32,438 bases of DNA, taken from IMG/VR virus record IMGVR_UViG_3300042691_010171, positions 1 through 32,438 of that record; one strand, 5' to 3'. This DNA is from a virus. Position 1 is the stretch's first letter. Each line of letters begins with the position of its first letter. This document shows, piece after piece, positions 1 to 8,059 of the stretch. Both the position numbers and the translations under genes were made by a program. The notes under the pieces were generated by a model. It searched no databases, was not told where the DNA came from, and saw nothing but the letters and a program-made list of their open reading frames with translations.

Positions 1-1688
1 GAACCTGCACTAATATAAAACATGTCTTGAGATGCGCCAGGAAGAAGAGTAAATATGGTGCTTGCAGTATTGGGGTCTGAGGATATTGATAATCCATTAC
101 CAGCTGTAGCTGACCAAGACAACATTATTAAACTTGTTCTTACTTTATACTCTATTGATGGAAGCAATCTAAGAGCAGATCCACTAGATGCTGGTGCAAG
201 GAAACATGATACGTTGTCACAATCCCACCCTATAGTACCTTTGTGAGTAAAGGTAAAGTTGAGTGTAGCTCCTGTTAAACTAAGAGTTAATATCCTACAT
301 GGTACCGTATCATAAAAGAACAGAATTGTTCCATAAGTAACACCAGGAGAACCTGTAAAATGTTCTATAGCGGGTATTGTAACTCCCCCAGAACCTAAAC
401 CGTAAAATGCAGCACTTTGACCTGCTAAAATACTTGCCCCCGGAGCAAAGGTCACCGTTCCAGCAGTGTATGTTAAAGAACCACCATCTCTAAACCCAAT
501 AATGGTTGAAAATGTTACTGACCCCGTTGTATTTATTTGTACTTGCCAAGATATCCCCCAAGCAGTAACAGTTGTGACGGCATTACTTTCAAAATAAGTT
601 ACAGAAGTTCCCTGCAACACAAGAACTGTGCTGGTTCCCGCCCTCATTCCAGCATTATGAGTAAAATTTCCGTTTAAATATATTGTACCTCCTGAGGTAT
701 AGAGTGGGGCTTTAGTAATAGATGTAGGTGTGGTGGTTAGATTGCCAACAACACAGATGTTACCTGTTATAATTATAGTCTGCGCACCAGATACTCCACC
801 TGTTCTAATCTCTAAATTATTAAAGTTTACTCCTGTCGAACTAGTCGTTGTGGCTGAGGTAGAACTACTTCCATTTAAGTTTAAGGTGTATGCTGGTACG
901 GTTTGAATACCCCCATATAAGTAAAAAGTTCCAACGGATACAACGGTTCCAGCTACATACAAAAATGTAGATCCTACTACTGTCCCTGGACCACCATACC
1001 CGGAACCATTTGCAAGGGTAACCGTTTGACCCGGAGCGTCTATTGTTAAATTTAATCCTAATCCCCCGCCATTAGTAATACCAGTGCTAGAGTATGTCCC
1101 AGTACCAGTCATCCTTATGGTTGATATAGAACCAGCAGTGGCAGCTATTCTACCATTTGTTCCAGTTATTTGTAGAGTAACATTTGCCCCAGCATTTATT
1201 GTAAACGCACCAGAAAATATAACAACAGAAGCTCCACCTGGTCCAATAAATAAGTTTCCACTTATTGTCCAGTTATCAAGTAAAGCAACATTTGAAGTTC
1301 CAAATGCTCCTGAATTATTTATACCAAAAGCATTTGGCCACACTCTCCCGTTGCTTCTAAGTGACGTGGTTCCATTAGCTCTTGTATTTATAGCACCAGT
1401 CCCTGCAATACCCATTCCGGCTGCAAGAGTGACCGAGTGGTTTGCTACAGTGCCTGAACCAACGCTTATCTGGTTAGTCATGGTAATGGTATTTGTATAC
1501 CCAGTACCGGAATTAAAATTTAAGTTACGGCAGACAGCTGTTGTTATATTGACAGTACAGTTAGGAGAAAGATCATCAAATATAGCATCAGTAGCTGCTG
1601 TTGGAACCCCACTATTACCAGAACCGTCTACAGCCCAGTTACTAGCTGTACCCCAGTTAGAATTTGTTGTACCCCTCCAAATTGGCAT
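1..1688 (-). CDS. Tail-fibre/adhesin-like protein, partial (C-terminus outside window)
   Basis: An open frame with no stop runs from an ATG at 1688 to the left edge, at least 562 codons. The start lies one base after the TAA of the upstream gene. The N-terminus reads MPIWRGTTNSNWGTASNWAV, an N-W-N-W pattern familiar from surface-exposed repeat proteins of phages and bacteria. The rest is very rich in Gly, Thr, Ser, Asn, Ile and Val with short alternating strands, as in beta-helix or trimeric fibre proteins. No enzymatic motif was found. By position, downstream of a 999-residue fibre-like gene in one operon, it is probably a structural receptor-binding or tail-decoration protein. A beta-helix adhesin of another kind would look the same, so the exact role is uncertain. 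Confidence 0.72.
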   Translation of the reverse strand, partial: MPIWRGTTNSNWGTASNWAVDGSGNSGVPTAATDAIFDDLSPNCTVNITTAVCRNLNFNSGTGYTNTITMTNQISVGSGTVANHSVTLAAGMGIAGTGAINTRANGTTSLRSNGRVWPNAFGINNSGAFGTSNVALLDNWTISGNLFIGPGGASVVIFSGAFTINAGANVTLQITGTNGRIAATAGSISTIRMTGTGTYSSTGITNGGGLGLNLTIDAPGQTVTLANGSGYGGPGTVVGSTFLYVAGTVVSVGTFYLYGGIQTVPAYTLNLNGSSSTSATTTSSTGVNFNNLEIRTGGVSGAQTIIITGNICVVGNLTTTPTSITKAPLYTSGGTIYLNGNFTHNAGMRAGTSTVLVLQGTSVTYFESNAVTTVTAWGISWQVQINTTGSVTFSTIIGFRDGGSLTYTAGTVTFAPGASILAGQSAAFYGLGSGGVTIPAIEHFTGSPGVTYGTILFFYDTVPCRILTLSLTGATLNFTFTHKGTIGWDCDNVSCFLAPASSGSALRLLPSIEYKVRTSLIMLSWSATAGNGLSISSDPNTASTIFTLLPGASQDMFYISAG

Positions 1689-1689
1689 A

Positions 1690-1926
1690 TTACAAATCGT
1701 TTAGAACCTGTTCAGTTATCTGACGGGCTAAGATTTTGTCTTTCTCTGTGACTATTCTGTTCTCTATATTTCCCTCTACCTCTTCCACACTTTGCGGTAG
1801 GAAATGGTAGATTGCAACATCAACCAGGTCGGTGATGTCACCAGCAAATTGAATAGACACGTCTGTTACAAGAGCATCTCCTTCTAGATACTTATTGTTA
1901 ATTGTATAGGTGTGAGTTATTGCCAT
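1690..1926 (-). CDS. Small tail-operon protein (78 aa), unknown function
   Basis: It begins at ATG 1926, overlapping the TAA of the 999-residue fibre gene by one base, and ends one base before the next gene, so it is tightly coupled in the tail operon. The sequence MAITHTYTINNKYLEGDALV followed by VTDVSIQFAGD looks like one small beta-rich domain. From memory it resembles short phage proteins that start M-A-x-T-x-T-W/Y and are found beside tail-fibre genes. The last third is a charged helix containing KDKILARQITEQVL. No signal peptide or catalytic motif is visible. A fibre chaperone or small tail accessory protein is plausible but is inference from neighbours only. Confidence 0.7.
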   Translation of the reverse strand: MAITHTYTINNKYLEGDALVTDVSIQFAGDITDLVDVAIYHFLPQSVEEVEGNIENRIVTEKDKILARQITEQVLNDL

Positions 1927-4925
1927 TATATCTTAGTTACTATTAGTTGCAAAATTACCCAAGAAACTGTATTAGCAGAATTCACGTTAAAGCCAATAAT
2001 ATCATTAGCTGCTACAGATGTAGTCCATCCGGTAAGTGTAGATGATGCTGCTGTCTGCTGAGAAGATAGAGTAGGTAAGGCTGACCCAGTTATCGTATTA
2101 GCTACTGTTGGGATTGTTGGAGCAGCTGTTTTCCAAACATCTATGACAATAGACCCCGCAGCATTAGCAATAATTCTCCAAGAGTTTATTGTACAAGCAT
2201 ATGGTACCTGAACATATCCTTTTTGACCGGGGGTAATAACACCACCAGATCCATCTATAGTAACACCTATAGTAGCTGCCCCACCACCACCTGCTGGTGT
2301 TGCCCAACTTCCATCTCCACGCAGAAAAGTAGTTGCAGATGGTGTACCTGTTGCAGTAATATTTGCAATAGGTACGGCTAGTGTTCCGCCAAGTGTAAGG
2401 TTACCTGATGTAGTGACTGTTCCTGATAAAGTTATACCAGCTACACTACCAGTACCACTAACTGAACTAACAGTACCTGGTGTATACCCTAAGATTGTAG
2501 CAATAGACGCTGTCTTCCATTGTCCGGGGGTAACCGTGTTGTCATACCACAAGGTGTCCTTGAGACTTGGACTCTGCGCTTGGACATTGTGAAGCTCGTC
2601 TAGTTCATAACCATTCTGTACGCGGACGTACATCCTTCCCGCTGATCCATTACTAGCACTTGCTACAACTCCAAGATATACTAAGTGGTTAGGAGCATAA
2701 GGTTTAGTCTTAGTTACTGCTCCAGGAGTTGTTGGACTTAAGTATACTGGATCTCCATCATTCCATGTTGCTGTTGGGAATAAACTAAGTCCGGTAAAGT
2801 AACCCTGGATGATAATTATACCCTTCTGATTGTCTGCTATAGATGTAGAGAAAACAAACCCAAGTGTCTGAGCTGAATTAGCATCATTGTTTGCTTGGGC
2901 AAGTTTAACCGTGATTCGGTTACCGGTACCACCAAAAGCAACTACAGCCTGACCTCTTGAAATGGTTGAACCATTTACATTTGTAACGTAAGCAAATAAA
3001 CTATTTGGTGATGTACCTACACATTCAAAGCTATTATCCGGAGCATTATATATGCAAAGCATTTCACCACCATCCCAAATATCACCGCCAATCAAAGGAA
3101 CTTGATTGTTTTGGTGTAGTGGTATAGCTCCCAGAGAATTGATATTAAGAGTAGCGGCATCCGTGTTTCCATTGGTAAATCGAATGATGTATGCATCACC
3201 ATCTGCATATCCAGTAACACCTGTAACTGTCGCAGTATAAGTATCTGTCCCACTTGCAACCGCAAACGCAATGCCTCCTCCACCACCAGTTGGTGTCTGA
3301 AACTCTACCTCTCCTGTAGCAGGATCTACCAGCGTTAGTACATCACCTACTGTTTTATTAGTATGATCGTTAGTAAGTACAAGAAGTTTGTCTGTGCCTG
3401 AATCATCTACAGCTTTTACACCCAGTTCTTTACCTGTGGTACAATTTTCTAAAATAACAGATGCTGTCGGTAAACTATTAGCTTGAGGATGTGCTCCCGC
3501 GTTGTCAAGCAAAGTATACGCTTTCTTACCTGTACCAAGTACCTGAGGTGTAAACTTAATTGTACACGCTAGGTTAGCCGTATCTATATTACAATCACCG
3601 CCACTTACATACAAAAGATTAGCATCGTAACTATTTACAAGAAAGCTGTCTAGATAAACGTCACTACTGTCATAAACGTCAACAGTATTACCTACCATGT
3701 ATGACTTCAACTCATCAGTCAAAAAAGGTATGCATCTGTTTATTCCTATAGCGCCTGCTAGGCAGTCTACATAACCAACAGCTGGACAAACAGGTCCATT
3801 TATCGGATAATAACCTAGATTAACTACGTGTTGTACAGGAGCTGGGACAGGAGATACCCAATAAGCATATACAGGTGTAGATAAAGTACTTCCTGGACCA
3901 GTACCAGTAACAGTAAAAGAAAGTTCGGTATCAGTAGCTGTACATGGTGTAATTACACCTGTGACATTTCCAACATTAATTATATTATTAACATTATCTA
4001 CTATTGTAATCTCATCTCCCGCAGCTACCAAATCATTGTAAATGGAGCAACTTAAATACGGAGGACGAGTATTTCTAAAAGAAACAATATAGTCTCCTAC
4101 ACCAGTCGTTACGCCTTGCACCCCGCTCCAAAACTGCTCATAATATATAGGAGGTGTGCAGGTAGTCGAAAGTGACTCATGATAGGTAAAGGAATTAGAA
4201 CTGGAGTCATACTCATTTAGATTGTATATGTTCCAGTTAAATCCTTGACCGTCAAAACTTGTATTCTTAACTAGTGGTCCACCTAGTTCTAGGAGACCAC
4301 CACCATACGTCAAACCATTCTGTGTAGTAAAGATCGGTTGGTATGTAATAGCCGCATTAGTAATTGTCAAGTAAGTACTAGCTGCTGCAGCTGTAGTCAG
4401 GTAGTTACTTAGTATCGTAGTTAATGCACTAGATGTAACATAGTTGCTAGGGTTAGCAGTAAGTGGGTAGTACAGCGTGTCCGCTGTAGCTTGACTAAGT
4501 GGGGTATACCCAAGCGCTGTAGTAATATCAGAAGCAACTAGTACAAGTGACCCACCTAGGGTAAGGGTAACCGAGGTAGTACCTGACCCTGTAAGGGTAA
4601 GTCCTGATACGGTCCCCGTACCTGTTACATCCGTAACTGTACCCCCTGCAGGTATGGTCCAGCTTCTATCAGCCGTCAGGTCATATGTGACTCCATTAAT
4701 AGTAAGAGTCCTTGTCTCGGGTACAAACCCGCTACCCACTTGTGAACTGATGTAGTTAATAAGATCTGTCTGGTTCAGGATGTTCCCGGTAATAGTTCCC
4801 CAGGTAGCACCACCCCCGCCCCCAGCACCAATAGCCTTCAATCTACCATCAGCACCATATACGCGAAAACTACCAAGTGGTCCCGCTAGGTATCCATTGG
4901 GGTTATTAATCGAAAATTCTGCCAT
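1926..4925 (-). CDS. Large phage tail-fibre protein (999 aa)
   Basis: This is a modular fibre protein. Near the N-terminus is a Gly run (GAGGGGGATWG, about residue 33). Two related tail-fibre repeats follow the plan G-T-G-x-V-x-G-(L/I)-T-L-(T/S)-G ... LTLGG: one near residue 100 and one near 840, each next to an LGYTP element. A central region has many paired Cys residues. A module around residues 640-800 containing ISRGQAVVAFGGTGNR and APNHLVYLGVV resembles a domain seen in many phage fibres. The segment TTFLRGDGSWATPAGGGG near residue 880 is a typical fibre linker before a C-terminal beta-sandwich-like domain. Start and stop overlap both neighbours by one base (TAATG), showing one operon. 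It probably forms the fibre that contacts the host. Confidence 0.9.
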   Translation of the reverse strand: MAEFSINNPNGYLAGPLGSFRVYGADGRLKAIGAGGGGGATWGTITGNILNQTDLINYISSQVGSGFVPETRTLTINGVTYDLTADRSWTIPAGGTVTDVTGTGTVSGLTLTGSGTTSVTLTLGGSLVLVASDITTALGYTPLSQATADTLYYPLTANPSNYVTSSALTTILSNYLTTAAAASTYLTITNAAITYQPIFTTQNGLTYGGGLLELGGPLVKNTSFDGQGFNWNIYNLNEYDSSSNSFTYHESLSTTCTPPIYYEQFWSGVQGVTTGVGDYIVSFRNTRPPYLSCSIYNDLVAAGDEITIVDNVNNIINVGNVTGVITPCTATDTELSFTVTGTGPGSTLSTPVYAYWVSPVPAPVQHVVNLGYYPINGPVCPAVGYVDCLAGAIGINRCIPFLTDELKSYMVGNTVDVYDSSDVYLDSFLVNSYDANLLYVSGGDCNIDTANLACTIKFTPQVLGTGKKAYTLLDNAGAHPQANSLPTASVILENCTTGKELGVKAVDDSGTDKLLVLTNDHTNKTVGDVLTLVDPATGEVEFQTPTGGGGGIAFAVASGTDTYTATVTGVTGYADGDAYIIRFTNGNTDAATLNINSLGAIPLHQNNQVPLIGGDIWDGGEMLCIYNAPDNSFECVGTSPNSLFAYVTNVNGSTISRGQAVVAFGGTGNRITVKLAQANNDANSAQTLGFVFSTSIADNQKGIIIIQGYFTGLSLFPTATWNDGDPVYLSPTTPGAVTKTKPYAPNHLVYLGVVASASNGSAGRMYVRVQNGYELDELHNVQAQSPSLKDTLWYDNTVTPGQWKTASIATILGYTPGTVSSVSGTGSVAGITLSGTVTTSGNLTLGGTLAVPIANITATGTPSATTFLRGDGSWATPAGGGGAATIGVTIDGSGGVITPGQKGYVQVPYACTINSWRIIANAAGSIVIDVWKTAAPTIPTVANTITGSALPTLSSQQTAASSTLTGWTTSVAANDIIGFNVNSANTVSWVILQLIVTKI

Positions 4926-5260
4926 TATCGAGGAGATGATCTGTTAAATCCACCATTAACTACGCACACGGTACCATCATCAGAGTTATCTACCGATATA
5001 GTATCATTGTACCCAAGTACATATCCAAAAGTATCTACCAGAACATCCCCCGCGGCAAGCGTATAACTATACACCTGTACACTATTACCATCAGTACGGT
5101 TAATACTTACCTTAACGGTAACAGAAACGGTAGGATTCGTAAGGGTAATCCGGGACACATTAGTAAGTCCACCAGCATATCCAATAAATACATCGGTAAC
5201 CCCCGTTTGTAGTGTACCCTCAAACGTATTGGTACTTATATAACCAGTTCTTGTAGGCAT
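4925..5260 (-). CDS. Tail-associated beta-rich protein (111 aa), first gene of tail operon
   Basis: This is the most upstream gene of the minus-strand operon; its TAA overlaps the ATG of the large fibre gene by one base. The sequence is rich in Thr, Val, Ile and Gly and looks like a single beta-sandwich: VTDVFIGYAGGLTNVSRITL followed by VKVSINRTDGNSVQVYSYTL and a DDGTVCVVNGGFNRSSPR end. No cleavage motif or membrane segment is present. The order suggests a small tail-tip or fibre-attachment protein, but no family is recognised with certainty. A CAAATATA (TATATTTG on the minus strand) lies about 25 bases upstream and could be its promoter -7 box. Confidence 0.72.
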   Translation of the reverse strand: MPTRTGYISTNTFEGTLQTGVTDVFIGYAGGLTNVSRITLTNPTVSVTVKVSINRTDGNSVQVYSYTLAAGDVLVDTFGYVLGYNDTISVDNSDDGTVCVVNGGFNRSSPR

Positions 5261-5284
5261 ACTATAAATATACTTATTATACTA

Positions 5285-5292
5285 CAAATATA
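5285..5292 (-). promoter_or_regulatory. Possible Bacteroidota-type -7 box for the tail operon
   Basis: On the minus strand this reads TATATTTG, matching the TAnnTTTG form of the Bacteroidota -7 element, 25 bases before the ATG at 5260. No TTTG is seen at the expected -33 distance, so the match is partial. Confidence 0.3.
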
Positions 5293-5300
5293 CAAATAAT

Positions 5301-5393
5301 CCCCCCGGGTATATCATTTTATCCAGAGATTGCAGAGAGAGGGGTGGTATTGTAACGATCCCCCCACCGCCGCCAGAGTGGTACCCACCCCCC
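5301..5393. other. G/C-rich tract region between divergent operons (possible G-quadruplex on minus strand)
   Basis: Runs of C on the plus strand lie at 5301-5306 (six), 5360-5365 (six), 5384-5386 (three) and 5388-5393 (six), giving closely spaced G runs on the minus strand upstream of the tail operon. GGGGTGG at 5341-5347 can also pair with CCACCCC at 5386-5392. Composition differs sharply from the A+T-rich surroundings. No convincing gene is present here. Confidence 0.4.
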
Positions 5394-5472
5394 TTGATTC
5401 TAGAGTGTGACCATGAAACATGGCAGCAAAGCAAAAAAAATCCTGTGCGGAAGTGCTGTGCAGCGGTGCGGG

Positions 5473-5682
5473 AACTAAACGACACATGAGCTGTGCTGTC
5501 TCACAAGGTTCATCGGAAGGGGTATATCTAACTTACTACCGAAACTAAACGACACAGTATATATGTGTGTGGTATGTTGGATGTATACCTTATAGGGTGC
5601 ATTAAACGACATAGTATTGCTAGTGTGGCGATAACTAAACGACACATTACCGTGAGTGTTGCGGTATTAAACAACACATTCC
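5473..5682 (+). promoter_or_regulatory. Array of five promoter-like motifs, consensus (C/T)TAAACGACACAGTAT
   Basis: Five copies lie in tandem on the plus strand before the gene at 5716: 5473-5486 (AACTAAACGACACA), 5543-5560 (AACTAAACGACACAGTAT), 5601-5620 (ATTAAACGACATAGTATTGC), 5633-5650 (AACTAAACGACACATTAC) and 5665-5682 (TATTAAACAACACATTCC). The last three are spaced about 32 bases apart. Three further copies lie at 6421, 6579 and 7327 before other genes. The layout resembles promoters of a single-subunit phage RNA polymerase (compare ATTTAGGTGACACTATAG of SP6) or operators for a phage regulator. Which of these it is cannot be decided from sequence alone. Confidence 0.5.
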
Positions 5683-5715
5683 AATTGTATGTTATACGCT
5701 CAGTATATACGCTCA

Positions 5716-6351
5716 ATGGAGATGGTATCTTCATTCGGCACCGCGTCAGTAAAGCTGACAGTAGCAGGCGACACTGCTAAGAGAATGCGTCACGAGTACG
5801 TTATTGGTGGCGACACCGCTGACCTCCTCGTCTTGATTGACAAGATCAAGAGACGGAAAGCTGACCCTTCGTTCAGGATTATACCTAAGACGTATGTCAA
5901 AGGTGGTACTGTACGCAACAGCGACCGTCCTGGACAGATTGTGTTCTACTCATATGTGCGCGTTGACTTCGGTGAACTGCACTACAATGGGGAGTACACC
6001 ATCAAGACACGTGAGCGCGTTGGTGAGGTGGTGTCTAGCTACAAGCTGGTTGCACCACAGCTGTGGTTGAACGTGGACAACCTGTTCAAGACAGACCGTT
6101 CACGATTCGATGCGCTGTCTGCTCACATCAGAGACAGTTATCTGATGGGAACGCTAGGTGCTCCTGGTAACGACTTCAAACCTGCTGTGTGTGATCCAGA
6201 CACAGGTGCACTCGTTCCACCAGTTCCCTCGTATGTCATGCCTACTGATGACGCTGACACACAGAGAGAGCAGGATGCTATCGATGACCTCAACAACCCT
6301 GAATACGGGGAAGAAGGGGACGACGATGACACACCATCGGCACCGTTCTAA
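5716..6351 (+). CDS. Unknown early-block protein with acidic C-terminal tail (211 aa)
   Basis: The ATG at 5716 (MEMVSSFGTASVKLTV) is preferred to the one at 5689 because it lies just after the last promoter-like motif and begins the protein-like sequence. The N-terminal two thirds are a mixed alpha/beta domain, with VFYSYVRVDFGELHYNGEYT near residues 80-100. The C-terminal 40 residues are strongly acidic and end EEGDDDDTPSAPF. A tail of Asp followed by a terminal Pro-Phe is also seen at the end of bacterial SSB proteins (DDDIPF), where it binds partner proteins. The match here is only suggestive. Codons are more G+C-rich (CGT/CGC for Arg) than in the rest of the window. A strong terminator follows. 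Confidence 0.7.
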   Translation: MEMVSSFGTASVKLTVAGDTAKRMRHEYVIGGDTADLLVLIDKIKRRKADPSFRIIPKTYVKGGTVRNSDRPGQIVFYSYVRVDFGELHYNGEYTIKTRERVGEVVSSYKLVAPQLWLNVDNLFKTDRSRFDALSAHIRDSYLMGTLGAPGNDFKPAVCDPDTGALVPPVPSYVMPTDDADTQREQDAIDDLNNPEYGEEGDDDDTPSAPF

Positions 6352-6366
6352 TGCATGTGCAAAGAG

Positions 6367-6394
6367 CAACACCCTTCGGGGTGTTGTTTTTTTT
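6367..6394 (+). terminator. Intrinsic terminator with TTCG tetraloop
   Basis: CAACACCC (6367-6374) pairs perfectly with GGGTGTTG (6379-6386) around a TTCG loop, followed by eight T. It ends the transcript of the gene at 5716. Confidence 0.93.
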
Positions 6395-6420
6395 CAGCGC
6401 ACTAGATTCTACGTGGTATA

Positions 6421-6445
6421 TATAATTAAACGTCACAGTATCCTG
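6421..6445 (+). promoter_or_regulatory. Promoter-like motif, sixth copy
   Basis: TATAATTAAACGTCACAGTA continues with TCC; it matches the family seen at 5473-5682 and sits right after a terminator. A CCCTGC-TGC-GCAGGG hairpin lies downstream at 6460-6474. Confidence 0.45.
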
Positions 6446-6499
6446 ACGGATCCTGTTCACCCTGCTGCGCAGGGATACACGCGTAGCTCTATTGTCACG

Positions 6500-6603
6500 G
6501 GTTACTCTATGTGTTACTACCGAGATTACTACCGACTCACGGGCGCTCACGGGCGTTCACAGTTATTTACGTGCAATATATATTTAAACATCATAGTATT
6601 GGC
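6500..6603 (+). promoter_or_regulatory. Upstream control module A (paired TTACTACCGA repeats plus promoter-like motif)
   Basis: TTACTACCGA occurs at 6514-6523 and 6526-6535, then ACGGGCG elements, then TATATTTAAACATCATAGTA at 6579-6598, running up to the ATG at 6604. The same order of elements recurs at 7249-7345, so this is a duplicated regulatory module. The motif ends within about five bases of the start codon, so if it is a promoter the transcript would have almost no leader. Confidence 0.5.
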
Positions 6604-6936
6604 ATGAGTACAAACACACAGTTTGGGGGACAGGTACAGGATGTGCCGTTTACCAATACCGAAGCGCACGGTATCATATGCGCAGCAATGTTTATTGACT
6701 ACAACGTTATCTTCAACGGTGCTGACAATGAGATACTTGTCGCAGCTCTCAATGGGGATATGCAGTTAGCACTACGCTTAGCAGTTATTAATCTCGCTAA
6801 CTATAAGCAGCAGATGCAGATGCACGATAGAGCAGATATCCGTATGGACCTGACTCTTGCTACTGAGACTGCTTGTTACCCTGATGGATTGGTTAACACT
6901 AACACTTACCACGATGACACATTTGGAGCACACTGA
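6604..6936 (+). CDS. Unknown early-block protein (110 aa)
   Basis: The ATG at 6604 (MSTNTQFGGQVQDVPF) is chosen because the longer frame from 6511 would run through the regulatory module. The protein has a helical middle (LAALNGDMQLALRLAVINLA-like, residues about 45-70) and no recognisable motif, signal or membrane segment. It belongs to the G+C-richer block of 5.7-8.0 kb and overlaps the next gene by 23 bases if that gene starts at 6914. Function is unknown. Confidence 0.6.
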   Translation: MSTNTQFGGQVQDVPFTNTEAHGIICAAMFIDYNVIFNGADNEILVAALNGDMQLALRLAVINLANYKQQMQMHDRADIRMDLTLATETACYPDGLVNTNTYHDDTFGAH

Positions 6937-7180
6937 TAAACCCATTGACATCTGTACTATAGTGTACGTGATGACTAAGCTCAAGGATAGAATGAGTGCC
7001 TTAGAGTACGCGTGGCACGATGCAGCACAAACATCTGATGAAGATAGTATGGCAGCACAACACGCGTATTGGGAGGTGAAGGCTATATACGATGAGCTGT
7101 ATGATGACATATGGCGGATAGCACACGGTGAGGTAAGAGAACCGTTGGAAGCAGAACCAGATGAGCTATTTGAAGGATGA
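6914..7180 (+). CDS. Unknown small acidic helical protein (88 aa)
   Basis: The start is taken at ATG 6914 (MTHLEHTDKPIDICTIVYVM), which overlaps the previous gene by 23 bases. A later ATG at 6971 (MTKLKDRMSALEYAWHD) is a reasonable alternative giving 69 residues. The body looks like a helical hairpin (MSALEYAWHDAAQ, then AAQHAYWEVKAIYDELYDDI), with an acidic end, EPDELFEG. No family is recognised. It is followed by a long hairpin at 7191-7235 and by the second regulatory module. Confidence 0.55.
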   Translation: MTHLEHTDKPIDICTIVYVMTKLKDRMSALEYAWHDAAQTSDEDSMAAQHAYWEVKAIYDELYDDIWRIAHGEVREPLEAEPDELFEG

Positions 7181-7190
7181 TACTGTGTGT

Positions 7191-7235
7191 GACACGATAG
7201 AGGGAGGCAGGGATAACCTGTCTCTCTCACGTGTC
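7191..7235 (+). terminator. Long hairpin after 6914-7180, possible terminator without T tract
   Basis: GACACG (7191-7196) pairs with CGTGTC (7230-7235), and the inner arms, up to CAGG and CCTG around a GATAA loop (7212-7216), pair with several G-T wobbles. No T run follows, so it may be a terminator of unusual form or an RNA-processing or stability element. Confidence 0.5.
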
Positions 7236-7248
7236 CTATTACGCACGG

Positions 7249-7345
7249 TTACTATCAGGGTTACTACCGATTACTACCGGTTTTATACGGGCGTTACGCG
7301 CATTCACTAGCATATACATCCATATATATTTAAACGTCACGTTAT
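7249..7345 (+). promoter_or_regulatory. Upstream control module B (paired TTACTACCG repeats plus promoter-like motif)
   Basis: TTACTACCGA at 7261-7270 is directly followed by TTACTACCGG at 7271-7280, then ACGGGCGTTA and TATATTTAAACGTCACGTTA at 7325-7344. It repeats the arrangement of module A. The gene start is 70 bases further on, at 7415. Confidence 0.5.
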
Positions 7346-7414
7346 CGTTGTGTAGATAGGTAAACAATTAACAGTTTTATATACAAGTTTCACAAATCAA
7401 ACAATTTCAGACAA

Positions 7415-7954
7415 ATGAAGTTAAAGTACGTAGACTACTACGAGAAGGGAGTTTCTCGCGTAGAAAATGGTGTTCCGGTTATCATCAATGGCAGAATTGC
7501 TATAGACAAAAAACCGATGTATCTGTATGCAGTGACTAATGCTACCCCTGAGGAGATTACACTGTATAAGCGCTTCAAGCGGGATAATCCTGACAATAAG
7601 GATTACTATCGTGAGAGCGAAAACGGTGTACCACTTTGGCATAGCACAGAGATGGTAGGGTTCACTGCTGACGTTAGTATGTTTAAGGACAAGGACGGTA
7701 GAGTACGTTTCCGCATAAACAAGGGTATGCAGGGTGCGTTAGAGGGTCTGCGTGCACAGTTTCCATCACTTAGCGAAAAGATTGATGACCAATTGTGGGC
7801 ATTACTCGCTAGTGGCGGACCAAGCGATATCACAAAGCTCGGTAGTGCTGTGGTTGCGGGTGATGAAGGTACCGATGAGATTGTAGAACACGACGACACT
7901 GCTACAGATAGCGGTGCAGACGATGACTCTACAGCACCTGAGTCAGAATCATAA
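7415..7954 (+). CDS. Unknown early-block protein with acidic tail (179 aa)
   Basis: ATG 7415 follows regulatory module B and an A-rich leader. Residues 1-135 form a mixed alpha/beta domain with YVDYYEKGVSRVENGVPVII at the start and SMFKDKDGRVRFRINKGMQG near the middle. The last 40 residues are acidic and of low complexity (DEIVEHDDTATDSGADDDST). It shares this type of tail with the gene at 5716. No known family is recognised. The codons again prefer C- and G-ending forms. A terminator at 7991 closes this unit. Confidence 0.72.
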   Translation: MKLKYVDYYEKGVSRVENGVPVIINGRIAIDKKPMYLYAVTNATPEEITLYKRFKRDNPDNKDYYRESENGVPLWHSTEMVGFTADVSMFKDKDGRVRFRINKGMQGALEGLRAQFPSLSEKIDDQLWALLASGGPSDITKLGSAVVAGDEGTDEIVEHDDTATDSGADDDSTAPESES

Positions 7955-7990
7955 GCGTAACGGACTGATGTTCAGCGTATAACAGAACAA

Positions 7991-8032
7991 AACGGTGAGA
8001 CACTCTTAGTGGGTGCTCACCGTTGTTGTTTT
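7991..8032 (+). terminator. Intrinsic terminator
   Basis: AACGGTGAG (7991-7999) pairs with CTCACCGTT (8016-8024); an inner CACTC/GGGTG helix extends the stem, and a T-rich tail follows. Confidence 0.85.
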
Positions 8033-8059
8033 CTATGCTGCCTCATCTGTCTCTCTCTA

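Noticed and set aside
1084-1704. A plus-strand frame of 206 codons within the tail region
   Set aside because: It is the complement of the long minus-strand fibre frame, which is open from 1688 to the edge and has a clear tail-protein composition; the plus product is a Pro/Val-rich shadow.
5282-5485. A minus-strand frame of 67 codons in the divergent region
   Set aside because: Low-complexity Gly run from C tracts, atypical composition, and it overlaps the promoter-like array.
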